DNA from: Streptomyces uncialis
GTDB taxonomy: Bacteria > Actinomycetota > Actinomycetes > Streptomycetales > Streptomycetaceae
DNA length: 64,000 nt
Direction: 5' to 3'
NCBI RefSeq assembly: GCF_001905345.1
Contig: NZ_LFBV01000004.1
Span: 372,001 to 436,000 of the forward strand
The position numbers and the translations under genes are program-made. Below the pieces are notes generated by a model that did no database searches, was not told where the DNA came from, and was given only the letters and a program-made list of their open reading frames with translations. This document shows positions 52,508 through 61,249 of the stretch, one piece after another (positions within the stretch are counted from its first letter, which is position 1; each line of letters opens with the position of its first letter).

Positions 52508-53311
52508 CTACGCGGCCGGCGCCTGGTGCGCCGCCGCCTTCTTCACATAGGCGCCGGGCGTCTGCCCGAAGTAGCGGCGGAAGGCCAGGATGTAGCCGTT
52601 CGTGCTGACGAAGCCGACCCGGGCGGCGACCGCGCTGACCAGATGCCCCTGCGCCAGCAGATCCAGCGAGTGGTTGAGCCGCAGCCGGGTGCGCCACTCG
52701 GAGAACGCGAGCCCGGTCTCCGCGCGGAACGCCCGCCGCAGACTGGTGGAGCTGGTGTAGAACTCGTCCGCCCACTCGGTGGCCGTCCGGGGGTCGCCCG
52801 GGTCGCGCCCGAGCGCGACCGCCACGCTCCTGGCCGCGTGCCCGGTGGGCTGCGGCAGCGGCAGACAGTCCTCGTGGCCCGACGACAGCGCGGCGAACAC
52901 CACCGGGTCGTCCTCCTGCGCCTCCGAGGAGCGCATCCGCCCCAGCAGCAGCCGGCGCTGCTCGTCGGTGACGTTCACGGGGACGGCGTCCGTGTAGGGC
53001 AGATGGTGCTGGTCCGGATCGAACGTCTCCGATACGATCAGCGACTCGCTGTCGAAGCGGGCGCTGTGCGGCAGCCCGGCGGGCACCCACAAGGCGACCG
53101 ACGGGGACAGTTCGTGGTCACGGCCCTCCGCGCTGATCACGATGCGGCCCACCGGCACGTACAGGAACTGGTGGTAGTCGTGGGCGTGCGTCGGGTGCCC
53201 CGCCGCCGCGGTGAAGTCGTCGTCCGCGAAGCGGTCGTCCGGCGGTGAAGGCTCGCCGCCGATCGTGCCGACCGCGGTCGGGCGTATGGTTCCGGCCACT
53301 TCTCCGGCCAC
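52508..53311 (-). CDS. AraC family regulator with N-terminal cupin domain
   Basis: A 267-residue regulator. Residues ~30-110 form a cupin (HAHDYHQFLYVPVGRIVIS, then LWVPAGLPHSARF). Residues ~165-260 form the AraC DNA-binding domain (TSSTSLRRAFRAETGL, VGFVSTNGYILAFRRYFGQTPG). The GTG at 53311 has GGGGAGAAGAA directly upstream. It is divergent from the siderophore importer operon, with a shared 134-base region that includes an iron box, so it may activate the operon in response to a siderophore. The ligand is unknown. Confidence 0.85.
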   Translation of the reverse strand: MAGEVAGTIRPTAVGTIGGEPSPPDDRFADDDFTAAAGHPTHAHDYHQFLYVPVGRIVISAEGRDHELSPSVALWVPAGLPHSARFDSESLIVSETFDPDQHHLPYTDAVPVNVTDEQRRLLLGRMRSSEAQEDDPVVFAALSSGHEDCLPLPQPTGHAARSVAVALGRDPGDPRTATEWADEFYTSSTSLRRAFRAETGLAFSEWRTRLRLNHSLDLLAQGHLVSAVAARVGFVSTNGYILAFRRYFGQTPGAYVKKAAAHQAPAA

Positions 53312-53388
53312 TTCTTCTCCCCATCACTCGGGCCCGGTCCGACCCCTGATTGTGAGCGTTCCGCCCCCGGCCTTGGATCGGTCCCCGG

Positions 53389-53407
53389 CCAGGTAAGGGT
53401 AGCCTAA
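53389..53407. promoter_or_regulatory. Iron box upstream of the FecCD-type importer operon
   Basis: ccaggtaagggtagcctaa matches 14 of 19 positions of the iron-box consensus, including the complete CCTAA end. It lies 39-57 bases before the first permease gene and about 78 bases from the divergent AraC start. Confidence 0.7.
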
Positions 53408-53445
53408 CTCGTCGCTTGTCCAGGTGAGGAGTCCGAGGAACACCC

Positions 53446-54492
53446 ATGATTGACACGTCCCCGACGGTGTCGACACCACCGCCACCGACGAGGACCCGGT
53501 CCTCGCGCGGTACGGCGATGGTGACCGGCTCCGTCCTCGTCCTGGCCGCGGTGCTCGTCGCCAGTATCGGGCTCGGCGCCCGTGACATCTCGCCGGCCGA
53601 GGTGGTCCGTATCCTCCTCGATCCTGACGGTGGCGCGTACAACTCCCATGTCCTGTGGACCGAACGCGTCCCGCGCACCTTCCTCGGACTGATGGTCGGC
53701 GCCGCGCTCGGCGCCTCCGGACTCCTGCTCCAGGCCGTCACCCTGAACCCGCTCGCCGACCCCGGCGTCCTCGGGATCGAGCAGGGCGCGGCCATGACCG
53801 TCGTCCTCGGCATCCTGTTCCTCGATGTCAGCGGACCCACCGGCTACTTCTGGCTGGCCCTCGTCGGCGCCGCGGTCACCTCGGCCCTGGTCTACCTCAT
53901 CGGCACCCGTACCAACGCGGGCAGTTCCACCGTCGGACTCGTGCTCGCGGGCGTCGCCGTCGCGGCCGTGATGTCCTCGCTGATCACCCTGCTGGTGGTC
54001 CGGGACGAGGCCGTCTTCGCGAGTCTGCGGTTCTGGTCCATGGGCCAGCTCACCGGCCGGGCCAAGGTCATCGACGAGATCCTGCCGTTCGCCGTCGCCG
54101 GACTGCTGCTCGCCCTGCCGCTGGGCCGCACCCTCAACATCCTCGGCATGGGCGACGACGCGGCCCGCGGCCTCGGCGTCAAGGTCGGACGGGCGCGGCT
54201 CGGTGTCGCGGCCGTCGCCGTACTGCTGTGCGCGGCCGCCACCGCCGCCGTCGGGCCCGTCGCGTTCGTCGGACTGGTCGCCGCGCACTGCGCCCGGCTC
54301 CTCGTCGGCGCCGACCACCGCTGGTCGCTGCCGCTGTCCATGACCGTGGGGGCGATCCTGCTGCTGGCCGCCGACACCGCCGGACGCCTCGTCATCGACC
54401 ACGGCGAGGTGCAGGTCGCGGTGATGACCGCGGTCGTCGGCACCCCGTTCTTCATCTGGCTCGCCCGCCGCCGCGACCTGGTCAGGGTGTGA
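53446..54492 (+). CDS. FecCD-family siderophore permease, first subunit
   Basis: A 348-residue ABC permease with about ten membrane helices. The family motifs are present: RVPRTFLGLMVGAALGASGLLLQ, NPLADPGVLGIEQGA and the ATPase-contact loop GDDAARGLGVKVGRARL, then GPVAFVGLVAAHCARLLVG. It forms the import channel with the second permease. The ATG has GAGGA upstream. It is the first gene of a four-gene operon for uptake of an unidentified ferric siderophore. Confidence 0.92.
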   Translation: MIDTSPTVSTPPPPTRTRSSRGTAMVTGSVLVLAAVLVASIGLGARDISPAEVVRILLDPDGGAYNSHVLWTERVPRTFLGLMVGAALGASGLLLQAVTLNPLADPGVLGIEQGAAMTVVLGILFLDVSGPTGYFWLALVGAAVTSALVYLIGTRTNAGSSTVGLVLAGVAVAAVMSSLITLLVVRDEAVFASLRFWSMGQLTGRAKVIDEILPFAVAGLLLALPLGRTLNILGMGDDAARGLGVKVGRARLGVAAVAVLLCAAATAAVGPVAFVGLVAAHCARLLVGADHRWSLPLSMTVGAILLLAADTAGRLVIDHGEVQVAVMTAVVGTPFFIWLARRRDLVRV

Positions 54493-54497
54493 GCGCC

Positions 54498-55592
54498 ATG
54501 ACCGCGTCCCGCACCACCGAGCCGGACACCCGCCCCGCCGCGACCCGCTCCCCCGACCAGGTCGCCGTGACGGTCGCGGCCCTGCGCGCCGGTCACCGGC
54601 GGCGCAACCGGCGGCTGACCGTCGTGTCGGCCGTCCTCGTCGCCCTGCTGGTGGCCCTGTTCGCCGCCTCGGTCCTGCTCGGCGGGGTCGGACGGGTCGC
54701 CACCGCCGACATCCTGCCCGCCGCCTTCGGGCTGCGGACCGGGCTCGCCGACTACATGATCTTCCAGACCCGGATGCCCCGCGCCCTCGCCGCCCTGCTG
54801 TCCGGCGCCCTGTTCGGTCTCTCCGGAGCCCTCTACCAGCGGCTGATCCGCAATCCGCTCGCCACCCCCGACATCGTCGGGATCTCGGCGGGCGCCGGAG
54901 CCGGGGCCGTCACCGTGCTGCTGTTCGCGCCCGCCCTGCCGTACGGGGCGCCGATCGCCGCGATCGTCGGCTCGTTCGCCCTCGTCGGGCTCGTCCATCT
55001 GCTGAGCTGGCGCGGCGGGGTCGACACCTACCGGCTGGTCCTCGTCGGTATCGGACTCAGCGGGATCTGCGTCGCGTACACCAACTACCTGTTCACCGTC
55101 GCCGACCAGCACAGCATCGCCGTCGCGCTGCGCTGGCTGGTCGGCAGCGTCAACGACGTCACCTGGGAGGGCGTCACCACCCTCGCCGTCGCCGTCGCCG
55201 GCTGCGGGGTGTGTGCCGCGCTGCTGTCCCCGTCGCTGCGGGCCATGACCCTCGGCGACTCGCTCGCCACCGGGCTCGGCGCCCGGGTCTCCTGGGCCCG
55301 GGTCGGCTGTCTGCTGCTCGGCGCCGCCGCCGCGGCGCTCGCCACCAGCATCGTCGGACCCATCGGCTTCGTCTCCCTCATCAGCGGACCGATCGCCGCC
55401 CGGCTCGTCGGCGCCGACCGCTCGGTCGCGCTCTCCGCCCTCGTCGGCGCGGTCGTCGTCCTCGCCGCCGACGTCCTCGCCCGCAACGCGCCCCTCATCA
55501 GCCCGGTCCCCACCGGCGTCCTCACCGCGCTGCTCGGCGCGCCCTACTTCGTCTGGCTGCTCCTGCGGCGCGGACAGAAAGCCACCACGTGA
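54498..55592 (+). CDS. FecCD-family siderophore permease, second subunit
   Basis: A 364-residue permease paralogous to the preceding gene, with RMPRALAALLSGALFGLSGALYQ, NPLATPDIVGISAGAGAG, the GDSLATGLGARVSWARV contact loop and GPIGFVSLISGPIAARLVG. The first ~40 residues are hydrophilic and basic. The ATG at 54498 lies five bases past the preceding stop; an in-frame GTG at 54489 overlaps that stop and is the alternative start. It overlaps the ATPase gene by four bases. Confidence 0.91.
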   Translation: MTASRTTEPDTRPAATRSPDQVAVTVAALRAGHRRRNRRLTVVSAVLVALLVALFAASVLLGGVGRVATADILPAAFGLRTGLADYMIFQTRMPRALAALLSGALFGLSGALYQRLIRNPLATPDIVGISAGAGAGAVTVLLFAPALPYGAPIAAIVGSFALVGLVHLLSWRGGVDTYRLVLVGIGLSGICVAYTNYLFTVADQHSIAVALRWLVGSVNDVTWEGVTTLAVAVAGCGVCAALLSPSLRAMTLGDSLATGLGARVSWARVGCLLLGAAAAALATSIVGPIGFVSLISGPIAARLVGADRSVALSALVGAVVVLAADVLARNAPLISPVPTGVLTALLGAPYFVWLLLRRGQKATT

Positions 55593-56455
55593 GAACCGAA
55601 CAGCCCAAGGACTCCCGGCTCGAAGCCCGCGGCGTCAGCGCCGGATACGGCACGTCCCTGATCATCGAGGAACTGTCCCTAGGTATCGCCGACGGCCGGA
55701 TCACCGCGCTCGTCGGCCCCAACGCCTGCGGCAAGTCGACACTGCTGAAGTCGATCGCCCGGCTGCTGCCGCTGGCCGCCGGATCGGTCCTCCTCGACGG
55801 CGCCGACATCCACCGGATGCCCACCCGTGAGGTCGCCCGCGGCCTCGGCATCCTCCCGCAGTCACCGATCGCCCCCGAGTCCATCACCGTCGGGGACCTC
55901 GTGTGGCGGGGCCGCCATCCGCACCAGCGGTTCGGCCACCGCAGGACCGCCGCCGACGAGATCGTCATCGCCCGGGCGCTGACCGCCACCGGCACCGCCG
56001 AACTCATCGACCGCCCGGTCGAGGAACTGTCCGGCGGCCAGCGCCAGCGGGTGTGGATCGCCCTCGCGCTCGCCCAGGACACCCCGACCCTGCTGCTCGA
56101 CGAACCCACCACGTATCTCGACGTCGCCCATCAGATCGAGGTCATGGATCTGCTGGCCGACCTCAACGACCGCACCGGCAAGACGATCGTCCTCGTCTCC
56201 CACGACCTCAACCAGGCCGCCCTGTACGCCTCCGTCATCGTCGCGATGCGCGACGGCCGGATCGTCCGCCAGGGCACGCCCGAGGAGGTCCTCACCGAGG
56301 AGACCGTCGCGGAGGTGTTCGGCCTCGACTGCGTCGTCGTCCCCCACCCCCGCGCCGACCGGCCGCAGATCTTCCCCCTCGGCCGCCATATGGGCGGCCG
56401 GACCCCCGCGACCACCACCGCACCACCCGTTCCATCCATCCAGGAGACACGATGA
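55589..56455 (+). CDS. Siderophore ABC transporter ATP-binding protein
   Basis: A 288-residue FepC-type ATPase: Walker A GPNACGKST, Q-loop ILPQSP, signature LSGGQRQR, Walker B TLLLDEPTTYLD and switch histidine in VSHDLNQAA. The GTG start overlaps the permease stop (GTGA). The C-terminal ~45 residues carry the conserved HPRADRPQIFPLGRH followed by a Thr/Pro-rich tail. It overlaps the binding protein gene by four bases. Confidence 0.93.
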   Translation: MRTEQPKDSRLEARGVSAGYGTSLIIEELSLGIADGRITALVGPNACGKSTLLKSIARLLPLAAGSVLLDGADIHRMPTREVARGLGILPQSPIAPESITVGDLVWRGRHPHQRFGHRRTAADEIVIARALTATGTAELIDRPVEELSGGQRQRVWIALALAQDTPTLLLDEPTTYLDVAHQIEVMDLLADLNDRTGKTIVLVSHDLNQAALYASVIVAMRDGRIVRQGTPEEVLTEETVAEVFGLDCVVVPHPRADRPQIFPLGRHMGGRTPATTTAPPVPSIQETR

Positions 56456-57501
56456 ACCGCCCGAACACCCCGATCCGCCGCCGTGGCGCGGTCCGGCTGC
56501 TGCTGGCCTCCGCCACCACCCTCGCCCTGGTCACCGGCTGCGGCGCGCAGGACGACGGCGGCTCCGGCGGCGGCTCCAAGGACTCCGCGCCGGGGTCCGC
56601 CAAGGGCTTCCCCGTGAGCCTCACCAACGCGTGGGGCACCACCAAGGTCGGTGAGAAGCCGGTGCGCGTCGCCACCGTCTCCGACGGGGACACCTCCATC
56701 GCCCTGGCCCTCGGCCTGGTCCCGGTGATCACCCCCGATGTCGAGGACGGCGACAGGACCGCCGAGTACAAGCAGCGCGCCCTCGACGACCTCGGCGTCG
56801 GCAAGCTGAAGACGTACGACGACACCGACGGCACCGACTACGAGGCGATCGCCGCCGAGGACCCGGACCTCATCCTCGGGATGAACACCTGGGAGATGGA
56901 CGCCGACTACGCCAAGCTGACGCCCATCGCGCCCGTCGTCACCTTCAAGGACAAGAAGCACGCCGACACCCTCACCTGGCAGGACCGGCTCACCACCGCC
57001 GCGAAGGCCCTCGGTCTGGAGGACCGGGCCGCCAAGGTGATCGCCGCCAACAGCAAGGCGGTCCGCGACGCGGCCACCGCCAACCCGATCCTCAAGGGCA
57101 AGACGTACACGTACACCGTCGTCCACCCCGAGCAGGTCACCTTCATGTCGTACGGCGACCAGGACCCCGGTGTCTTCGAAGACCTGGGCCTGCGCAAGAC
57201 GGCCAACGCGAAGGACTACTCCGCCACCAAGAACGGCGTCAGCCTGGAGAACCTGGACCAGCTGGAGGCGGACGTCCTGCTGGTCACCTACCCGTTCGGT
57301 GACGAAGGGCTGCTCAGCTCCTCCGAACTGGAGGGCAACAAGCTCTTCCGCTCCCTGAACGCCGTGCAGAAGGGCCACTTCGCCGTCATCCCCGCGGAGA
57401 ACACCCTGTCCTCGTCCATCGCCTACCCCGACGCCCTCAGCGCGTCCTGGGTCGTCGAGGAGCTGACGCCGATCCTGGCGAAGGCCGCCCGCGGCAAGTA
57501 G
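56452..57501 (+). CDS. Iron-siderophore ABC transporter substrate-binding lipoprotein (operon member)
   Basis: A 349-residue binding protein with twin-Arg-like basic n-region (IRRRGAVRLLL), VTGC lipobox and FhuD/FepB-type fold: PVRVATVSDGDTSIALALGLVPV, then DYEAIAAEDPDLILGMNTWE, and a C-terminal AYPDALSASWVVEELTPILA. It differs clearly from the orphan binding protein at 51488, so the two probably recognise different siderophores. It is last in the operon and a strong hairpin follows. Confidence 0.9.
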   Translation: MNRPNTPIRRRGAVRLLLASATTLALVTGCGAQDDGGSGGGSKDSAPGSAKGFPVSLTNAWGTTKVGEKPVRVATVSDGDTSIALALGLVPVITPDVEDGDRTAEYKQRALDDLGVGKLKTYDDTDGTDYEAIAAEDPDLILGMNTWEMDADYAKLTPIAPVVTFKDKKHADTLTWQDRLTTAAKALGLEDRAAKVIAANSKAVRDAATANPILKGKTYTYTVVHPEQVTFMSYGDQDPGVFEDLGLRKTANAKDYSATKNGVSLENLDQLEADVLLVTYPFGDEGLLSSSELEGNKLFRSLNAVQKGHFAVIPAENTLSSSIAYPDALSASWVVEELTPILAKAARGK

Positions 57502-57508
57502 CCGAGGA

Positions 57509-57541
57509 CCCGGCCGCCCGCGCGGGGGGCGGGCGGCCGGG
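57509..57541. terminator. Bidirectional terminator after the siderophore importer operon
   Basis: cccggccgcccgc and gcgggcggccggg form a perfect 13-bp stem around a 7-base G-rich loop, between the importer operon and the convergent ABC half-transporter. Confidence 0.82.
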
Positions 57542-57574
57542 AACACGGCGCGGCAGCGGACAACGAGGGGACGG

Positions 57575-59275
57575 TCAGCGGCGGACGCCGCCGACCGTCC
57601 CCTCCGGCATGGTCAGCACCCGGTGCCCCCGCGCGACGGTCTCCGCGCGATGGGCGATCACCACCAGCGCCCGGTCCCCGGCCGCCGCCGACAGCGCGTC
57701 CTCGATCCGCGCGGCCGTCTCCCGGTCCACCCCGGCGGTCGCCTCGTCCAGCACCAGCACCGCCGGATCGGCCAGCACCGCCCGCGCGATCGCGACCAGC
57801 TGCCGCTCCCCGGTCGACAGCGAGTCCGCCTCCAGCGGGGTACCGAGCCCCCCGGGCAGCGACGCCACCCACCCGGACAGCCCCAGCGTGTCCAGCACCT
57901 CCGCGACCCGGTCGGGGCCGGGCCGCCCGGCCACCATCGCCAGGTTCTCGCCCAGGGTCCCCGCGACCAGCGTCACCTCCTGCGGCACCAGCACGATCCG
58001 CGACCGCAGCGACCGGGCGGTGAGCGCCGTCAGCTCATGTCCCCCGTACGTGACCGTGCCCCGGTCCGGCGGATACAGCCCCGCCAGCAGCTTCCCGACC
58101 GTGGACTTGCCCGCGCCGGTCGGGCCGACGACCACCAGCCGCTCCCCGGGCGCCACCGTCAGCGACAGCCCGTCCACCACCGGGGCCCCCGGACCGTACG
58201 TGAACCCGACCCCCGTCAGCACCAGCCGCCCCCGCGCGGGCAGCCCCACCGGATCGACACCGCCGGCCACCCCACCGGCCGGGGAGGCGCCCGTGGCCCG
58301 CACCAGGTCCAGCAGCCGGGCCAGGCGTACGTGCGCGGAGCGCGCCTCACCGAGCGACGCCGCCAGATCCTCGAACCGGCCCAGGATGTCCCGGGTCGCG
58401 AGGACGAACACCACCGCCACCCCCACACTCAGCCGCCCGTACCCCACGAACAGCGCGCTCAGCACCAGCAGCCCCGCGACACACCCCGCCTGGAGCAGCG
58501 TCAGCAGATTCAGGGTCAGCTCCGTGACGACCTCCCGCTCCCGGGCCGCCCGCAACCGGTCGTTGTCGGCGCGGAAACGCTTCAGCCAGCGCGGCACCGC
58601 ACCGGAGATCCGCAACTGCTCCCGCGCGGGCAGCGACTCCGCGAACCGGGCCGCGACCGCCGTCTCCGCCGCGGCCACCCCCGCGTACGCGTCGCCCGCC
58701 CGGCGCTGGAAACGCCGGACGATCAGCACGGCGGGCGGCAGGAACCCGATCAGCAGCGCCAGCGTCAGCGGCCAGGAGTACAGCGCCAGCATCACCACCG
58801 TGAACACCAGCACCAGCGCCGCCGCCACCAGATCGGGCAGGGTGCCCCCGGCGAACCGCGCCAGCCCGTCCAGCTCCCCGGTCAGCCGCCGCAGCAGCTC
58901 ACCCCCGCGGTGCGCCTCCACGAACCGCAGCGGCGCACCGCCCACCGCGGCCGTCGCGTGCTCCCGCAACCCCGCGAGCACCCGCTCCCCGACCCGGATC
59001 AGCCAGTACCGCGACGCCCAGGTCAGCACCCCCGTCGCCGCCACAGCCACGAGCAGCAGCAGGACCCGCCCGACCAGCGCCTCCCGGTCGCCGTCGTCCG
59101 CCGCGTCGACCACCCGGCCGATCGCGGCCGTCACCCCGACGGCGAGCGCCGCGCCCGCCAGATTGAGCACGACGGCCGCCGCGAGCGCCACGCGATGCCC
59201 CCGCAGCCAGGGGGCGGCGCGCCGGAACACCGCGCGCTGGTCGGGCAGTTCACCGAGAACGGGCTGGTCAGCCAT
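57575..59275 (-). CDS. ABC half-transporter (membrane and ATPase domain), catalytic-glutamate partner
   Basis: A 566-residue type IV ABC half-transporter: six membrane helices in residues ~1-320 and an ATPase domain from ~350. The ATPase has Walker A GPTGAGKST, Q-loop VPQEV, a changed signature (LSTGERQ for LSGGQ), intact Walker B with glutamate (VLVLDEAT) and switch His in IAHR. The preceding gene has the opposite pattern, so together they should form an asymmetric heterodimer. The ATG at 59275 overlaps the upstream stop by eight bases, with AGGAAG upstream. The nearby siderophore genes suggest siderophore import or export. Confidence 0.87.
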   Translation of the reverse strand: MADQPVLGELPDQRAVFRRAAPWLRGHRVALAAAVVLNLAGAALAVGVTAAIGRVVDAADDGDREALVGRVLLLLVAVAATGVLTWASRYWLIRVGERVLAGLREHATAAVGGAPLRFVEAHRGGELLRRLTGELDGLARFAGGTLPDLVAAALVLVFTVVMLALYSWPLTLALLIGFLPPAVLIVRRFQRRAGDAYAGVAAAETAVAARFAESLPAREQLRISGAVPRWLKRFRADNDRLRAAREREVVTELTLNLLTLLQAGCVAGLLVLSALFVGYGRLSVGVAVVFVLATRDILGRFEDLAASLGEARSAHVRLARLLDLVRATGASPAGGVAGGVDPVGLPARGRLVLTGVGFTYGPGAPVVDGLSLTVAPGERLVVVGPTGAGKSTVGKLLAGLYPPDRGTVTYGGHELTALTARSLRSRIVLVPQEVTLVAGTLGENLAMVAGRPGPDRVAEVLDTLGLSGWVASLPGGLGTPLEADSLSTGERQLVAIARAVLADPAVLVLDEATAGVDRETAARIEDALSAAAGDRALVVIAHRAETVARGHRVLTMPEGTVGGVRR

Positions 59276-60986
59276 GGCACGCTTCCTGATCGGACGGGGC
59301 GGGGCCCGCACGGCGGGGCGCCGGGACATCGGCGGCGCCGTCCGCCGGTACGGCGTGGGGCAGGACGATCTCCCGGTCGGCGAGCGCCCGGACGGCGGGG
59401 GAGTGGGTCGCGAGGACGACGATCCGGCCGGCGGTCGCCTCCCGCAGCCGGGCCAGCACCACGGCCTCGGTCCGCGCGTCCAGCGCGGCGGTCACGTCGT
59501 CCAGCAGCAGCACCGGACCGTCCCGCAGCAGGGCCCGCGTCAGCGCCACCAGATGCCGCTGGCCCCCCGACAGGGCCCGGCCGCGTTCCCCGACCTGGGT
59601 GTCCCAGCCCTCGGACAGCGGCGCGAGCGCCAGGTCCAGCCCCGCGACGCGCGCCACCGCGTCGAGCACCGCGTCGTCGTGGTCACCGGTCAGCAGCAGG
59701 TTCTCCCGGACGGTGCCGTGCAGCAGCAGCGGCCCGTCCGGGACGAGCCCCACCGTGTCGTACAGCTCGTCGCCGCCGGCGTCCGCCAGCGGCACACCCC
59801 CGAACCCCGCCTCGCCCTCGTACGGGACGAGCCGGGCCAGCGCGCGCAGCAGCGTGGACTTGCCGCAGCCCGTCGGCCCGGTCAGCGCGATCCACTCACC
59901 GGGTACCGCGTCCAGGTCCAGCGGACCGACCGGCGGCCGTCCCGGGCGCCGGACCGTGAGCCCCCGCACCCGCAGCGCACCCGCGCCCGGCAGTGCCACC
60001 CCCGCGCCGGGCACGGGCACCGGCGCCAGGACGGCGGAGATCCGCCCCGCCGCGACCAGGGCCTCGCCGCGGTCGCCGAGCCGCGCGATCATCACCGTGA
60101 CCGCCAGCGACACCGTGCCCATCCACAGCACGAACGTCGTCAGCGCGCCCACCGTGATACGGCCGTCCACGACGGCGTGCCCACCGGCCAGCAGCCCCGC
60201 CGCCACCGCCAGCAGCGGCACCACGGCCGCCGCCGCCTCCCACACCGAACTCACCGACGCCAGCCGCCGGGTCCGCCGGGTGACCTCCGCGCTGCGCAGA
60301 TGATGACGCTCCACCATCCGCCCCTCCGCGCCGACCCCGCGCAGCGGCAGCAGCGCCGCCAGCAGCTCCCCCGTGACGGACGCCCGCCGCCCGTGCGCCT
60401 CGGAGAGCTCCTCCGCGCGCCGCGCGAACACCGGCGGGAACACCCGGTTCAGCACCATCAGCACCGGCACCGTCAGCGCGGCCACCAGCAGCAGCAGCGG
60501 GTCGAGACCGCCGATCGCGGGCACCAGGACGAGCCCGGTGAGCCCGATGACCACCCAGGTCGTCAGCCCGTGCACCCAGGTCAGCACGGTGTCCACATCG
60601 CGGGTCGCCCGGGTGGTGAGGTCCCCGGAGCCGTCGGTCCGGCCGCGCAGGGTCTCCGTGCCGGTGGTGAGGACCGCCTTCAGCAGCCGCCCCCGCAGCC
60701 ACGTCCCCGCCCGCGCCTCCGCGAGGTTGGACCACAGCTGCCAGCCCCGCATCCCCGCGTACTCCACGGCGGCCACCGCGACGAACGCCAGCGCCCACCC
60801 GGCGGCGACCCCCGGCGAGGACCGCGCCACCCCCGCGTCCACCGCACGGCCCAGCAGCCAGGGCAGCGCGAGAAACGCGCACTGACGCAGCGCGGCCCAG
60901 CCGACCGACCGCGCGAACTCCCCCCTGACCTCGGCGAGACACTGCCTGAGCAGTCGGGGGGCGGGCGCGGCACGGCGGCGTTTCAC
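59268..60986 (-). CDS. ABC half-transporter (membrane and ATPase domain), degenerate-site partner
   Basis: A 572-residue partner of the following gene. Six membrane helices (residues ~30-310) and an ATPase with Walker A GPTGCGKST, canonical LSGGQRH signature, Walker B ending in aspartate (VLLLDDVT), a Q-loop reading VPDG and a switch His in ATHS. Thus this subunit has lost the catalytic glutamate and the Q-loop glutamine while its partner keeps both. The start is GTG. It is divergent from the SIP-fusion gene across 263 bases, an arrangement reminiscent of mycobacterial IrtAB, where a SIP domain is fused to one half-transporter. Confidence 0.87.
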   Translation of the reverse strand: MKRRRAAPAPRLLRQCLAEVRGEFARSVGWAALRQCAFLALPWLLGRAVDAGVARSSPGVAAGWALAFVAVAAVEYAGMRGWQLWSNLAEARAGTWLRGRLLKAVLTTGTETLRGRTDGSGDLTTRATRDVDTVLTWVHGLTTWVVIGLTGLVLVPAIGGLDPLLLLVAALTVPVLMVLNRVFPPVFARRAEELSEAHGRRASVTGELLAALLPLRGVGAEGRMVERHHLRSAEVTRRTRRLASVSSVWEAAAAVVPLLAVAAGLLAGGHAVVDGRITVGALTTFVLWMGTVSLAVTVMIARLGDRGEALVAAGRISAVLAPVPVPGAGVALPGAGALRVRGLTVRRPGRPPVGPLDLDAVPGEWIALTGPTGCGKSTLLRALARLVPYEGEAGFGGVPLADAGGDELYDTVGLVPDGPLLLHGTVRENLLLTGDHDDAVLDAVARVAGLDLALAPLSEGWDTQVGERGRALSGGQRHLVALTRALLRDGPVLLLDDVTAALDARTEAVVLARLREATAGRIVVLATHSPAVRALADREIVLPHAVPADGAADVPAPRRAGPAPSDQEACHG

Positions 60987-61249
60987 GGGGCGGTCCTTGT
61001 CACGAGCAGGGCGAAGGCACGATCTCCGGCCACGCTAGGAGCGGTACGCGGCGCGCGGTCCAAGGGACAGCGCGGACCCGTCGAAGCGGGCGGCCGTCCA
61101 CCGGGCAGCCGGCGGGGGTCCCGTCCCGTCCACCGGCGGACCCCGGCGCGGCCGTGCTCGTGGTGCCACGACAATGACCCGCCGGTTGGATCGCGGACTC
61201 TCCGCTGTACGTAACCTGACCCGTACCGCCCGTCCCTGAGGAGTCACGT

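Noticed and set aside
57609..61214. 1201-residue open frame antisense to the two ABC half-transporters
   Set aside because: Composition is dominated by Ser, Arg, Thr, Pro and Gln without domains; the minus strand encodes complete ABC proteins.
60987..61249. Iron box between the ABC pair and the SIP fusion gene
   Set aside because: The only candidate (gtacgtaacctgac) has too few matches to the 19-bp consensus and no palindromic partner.
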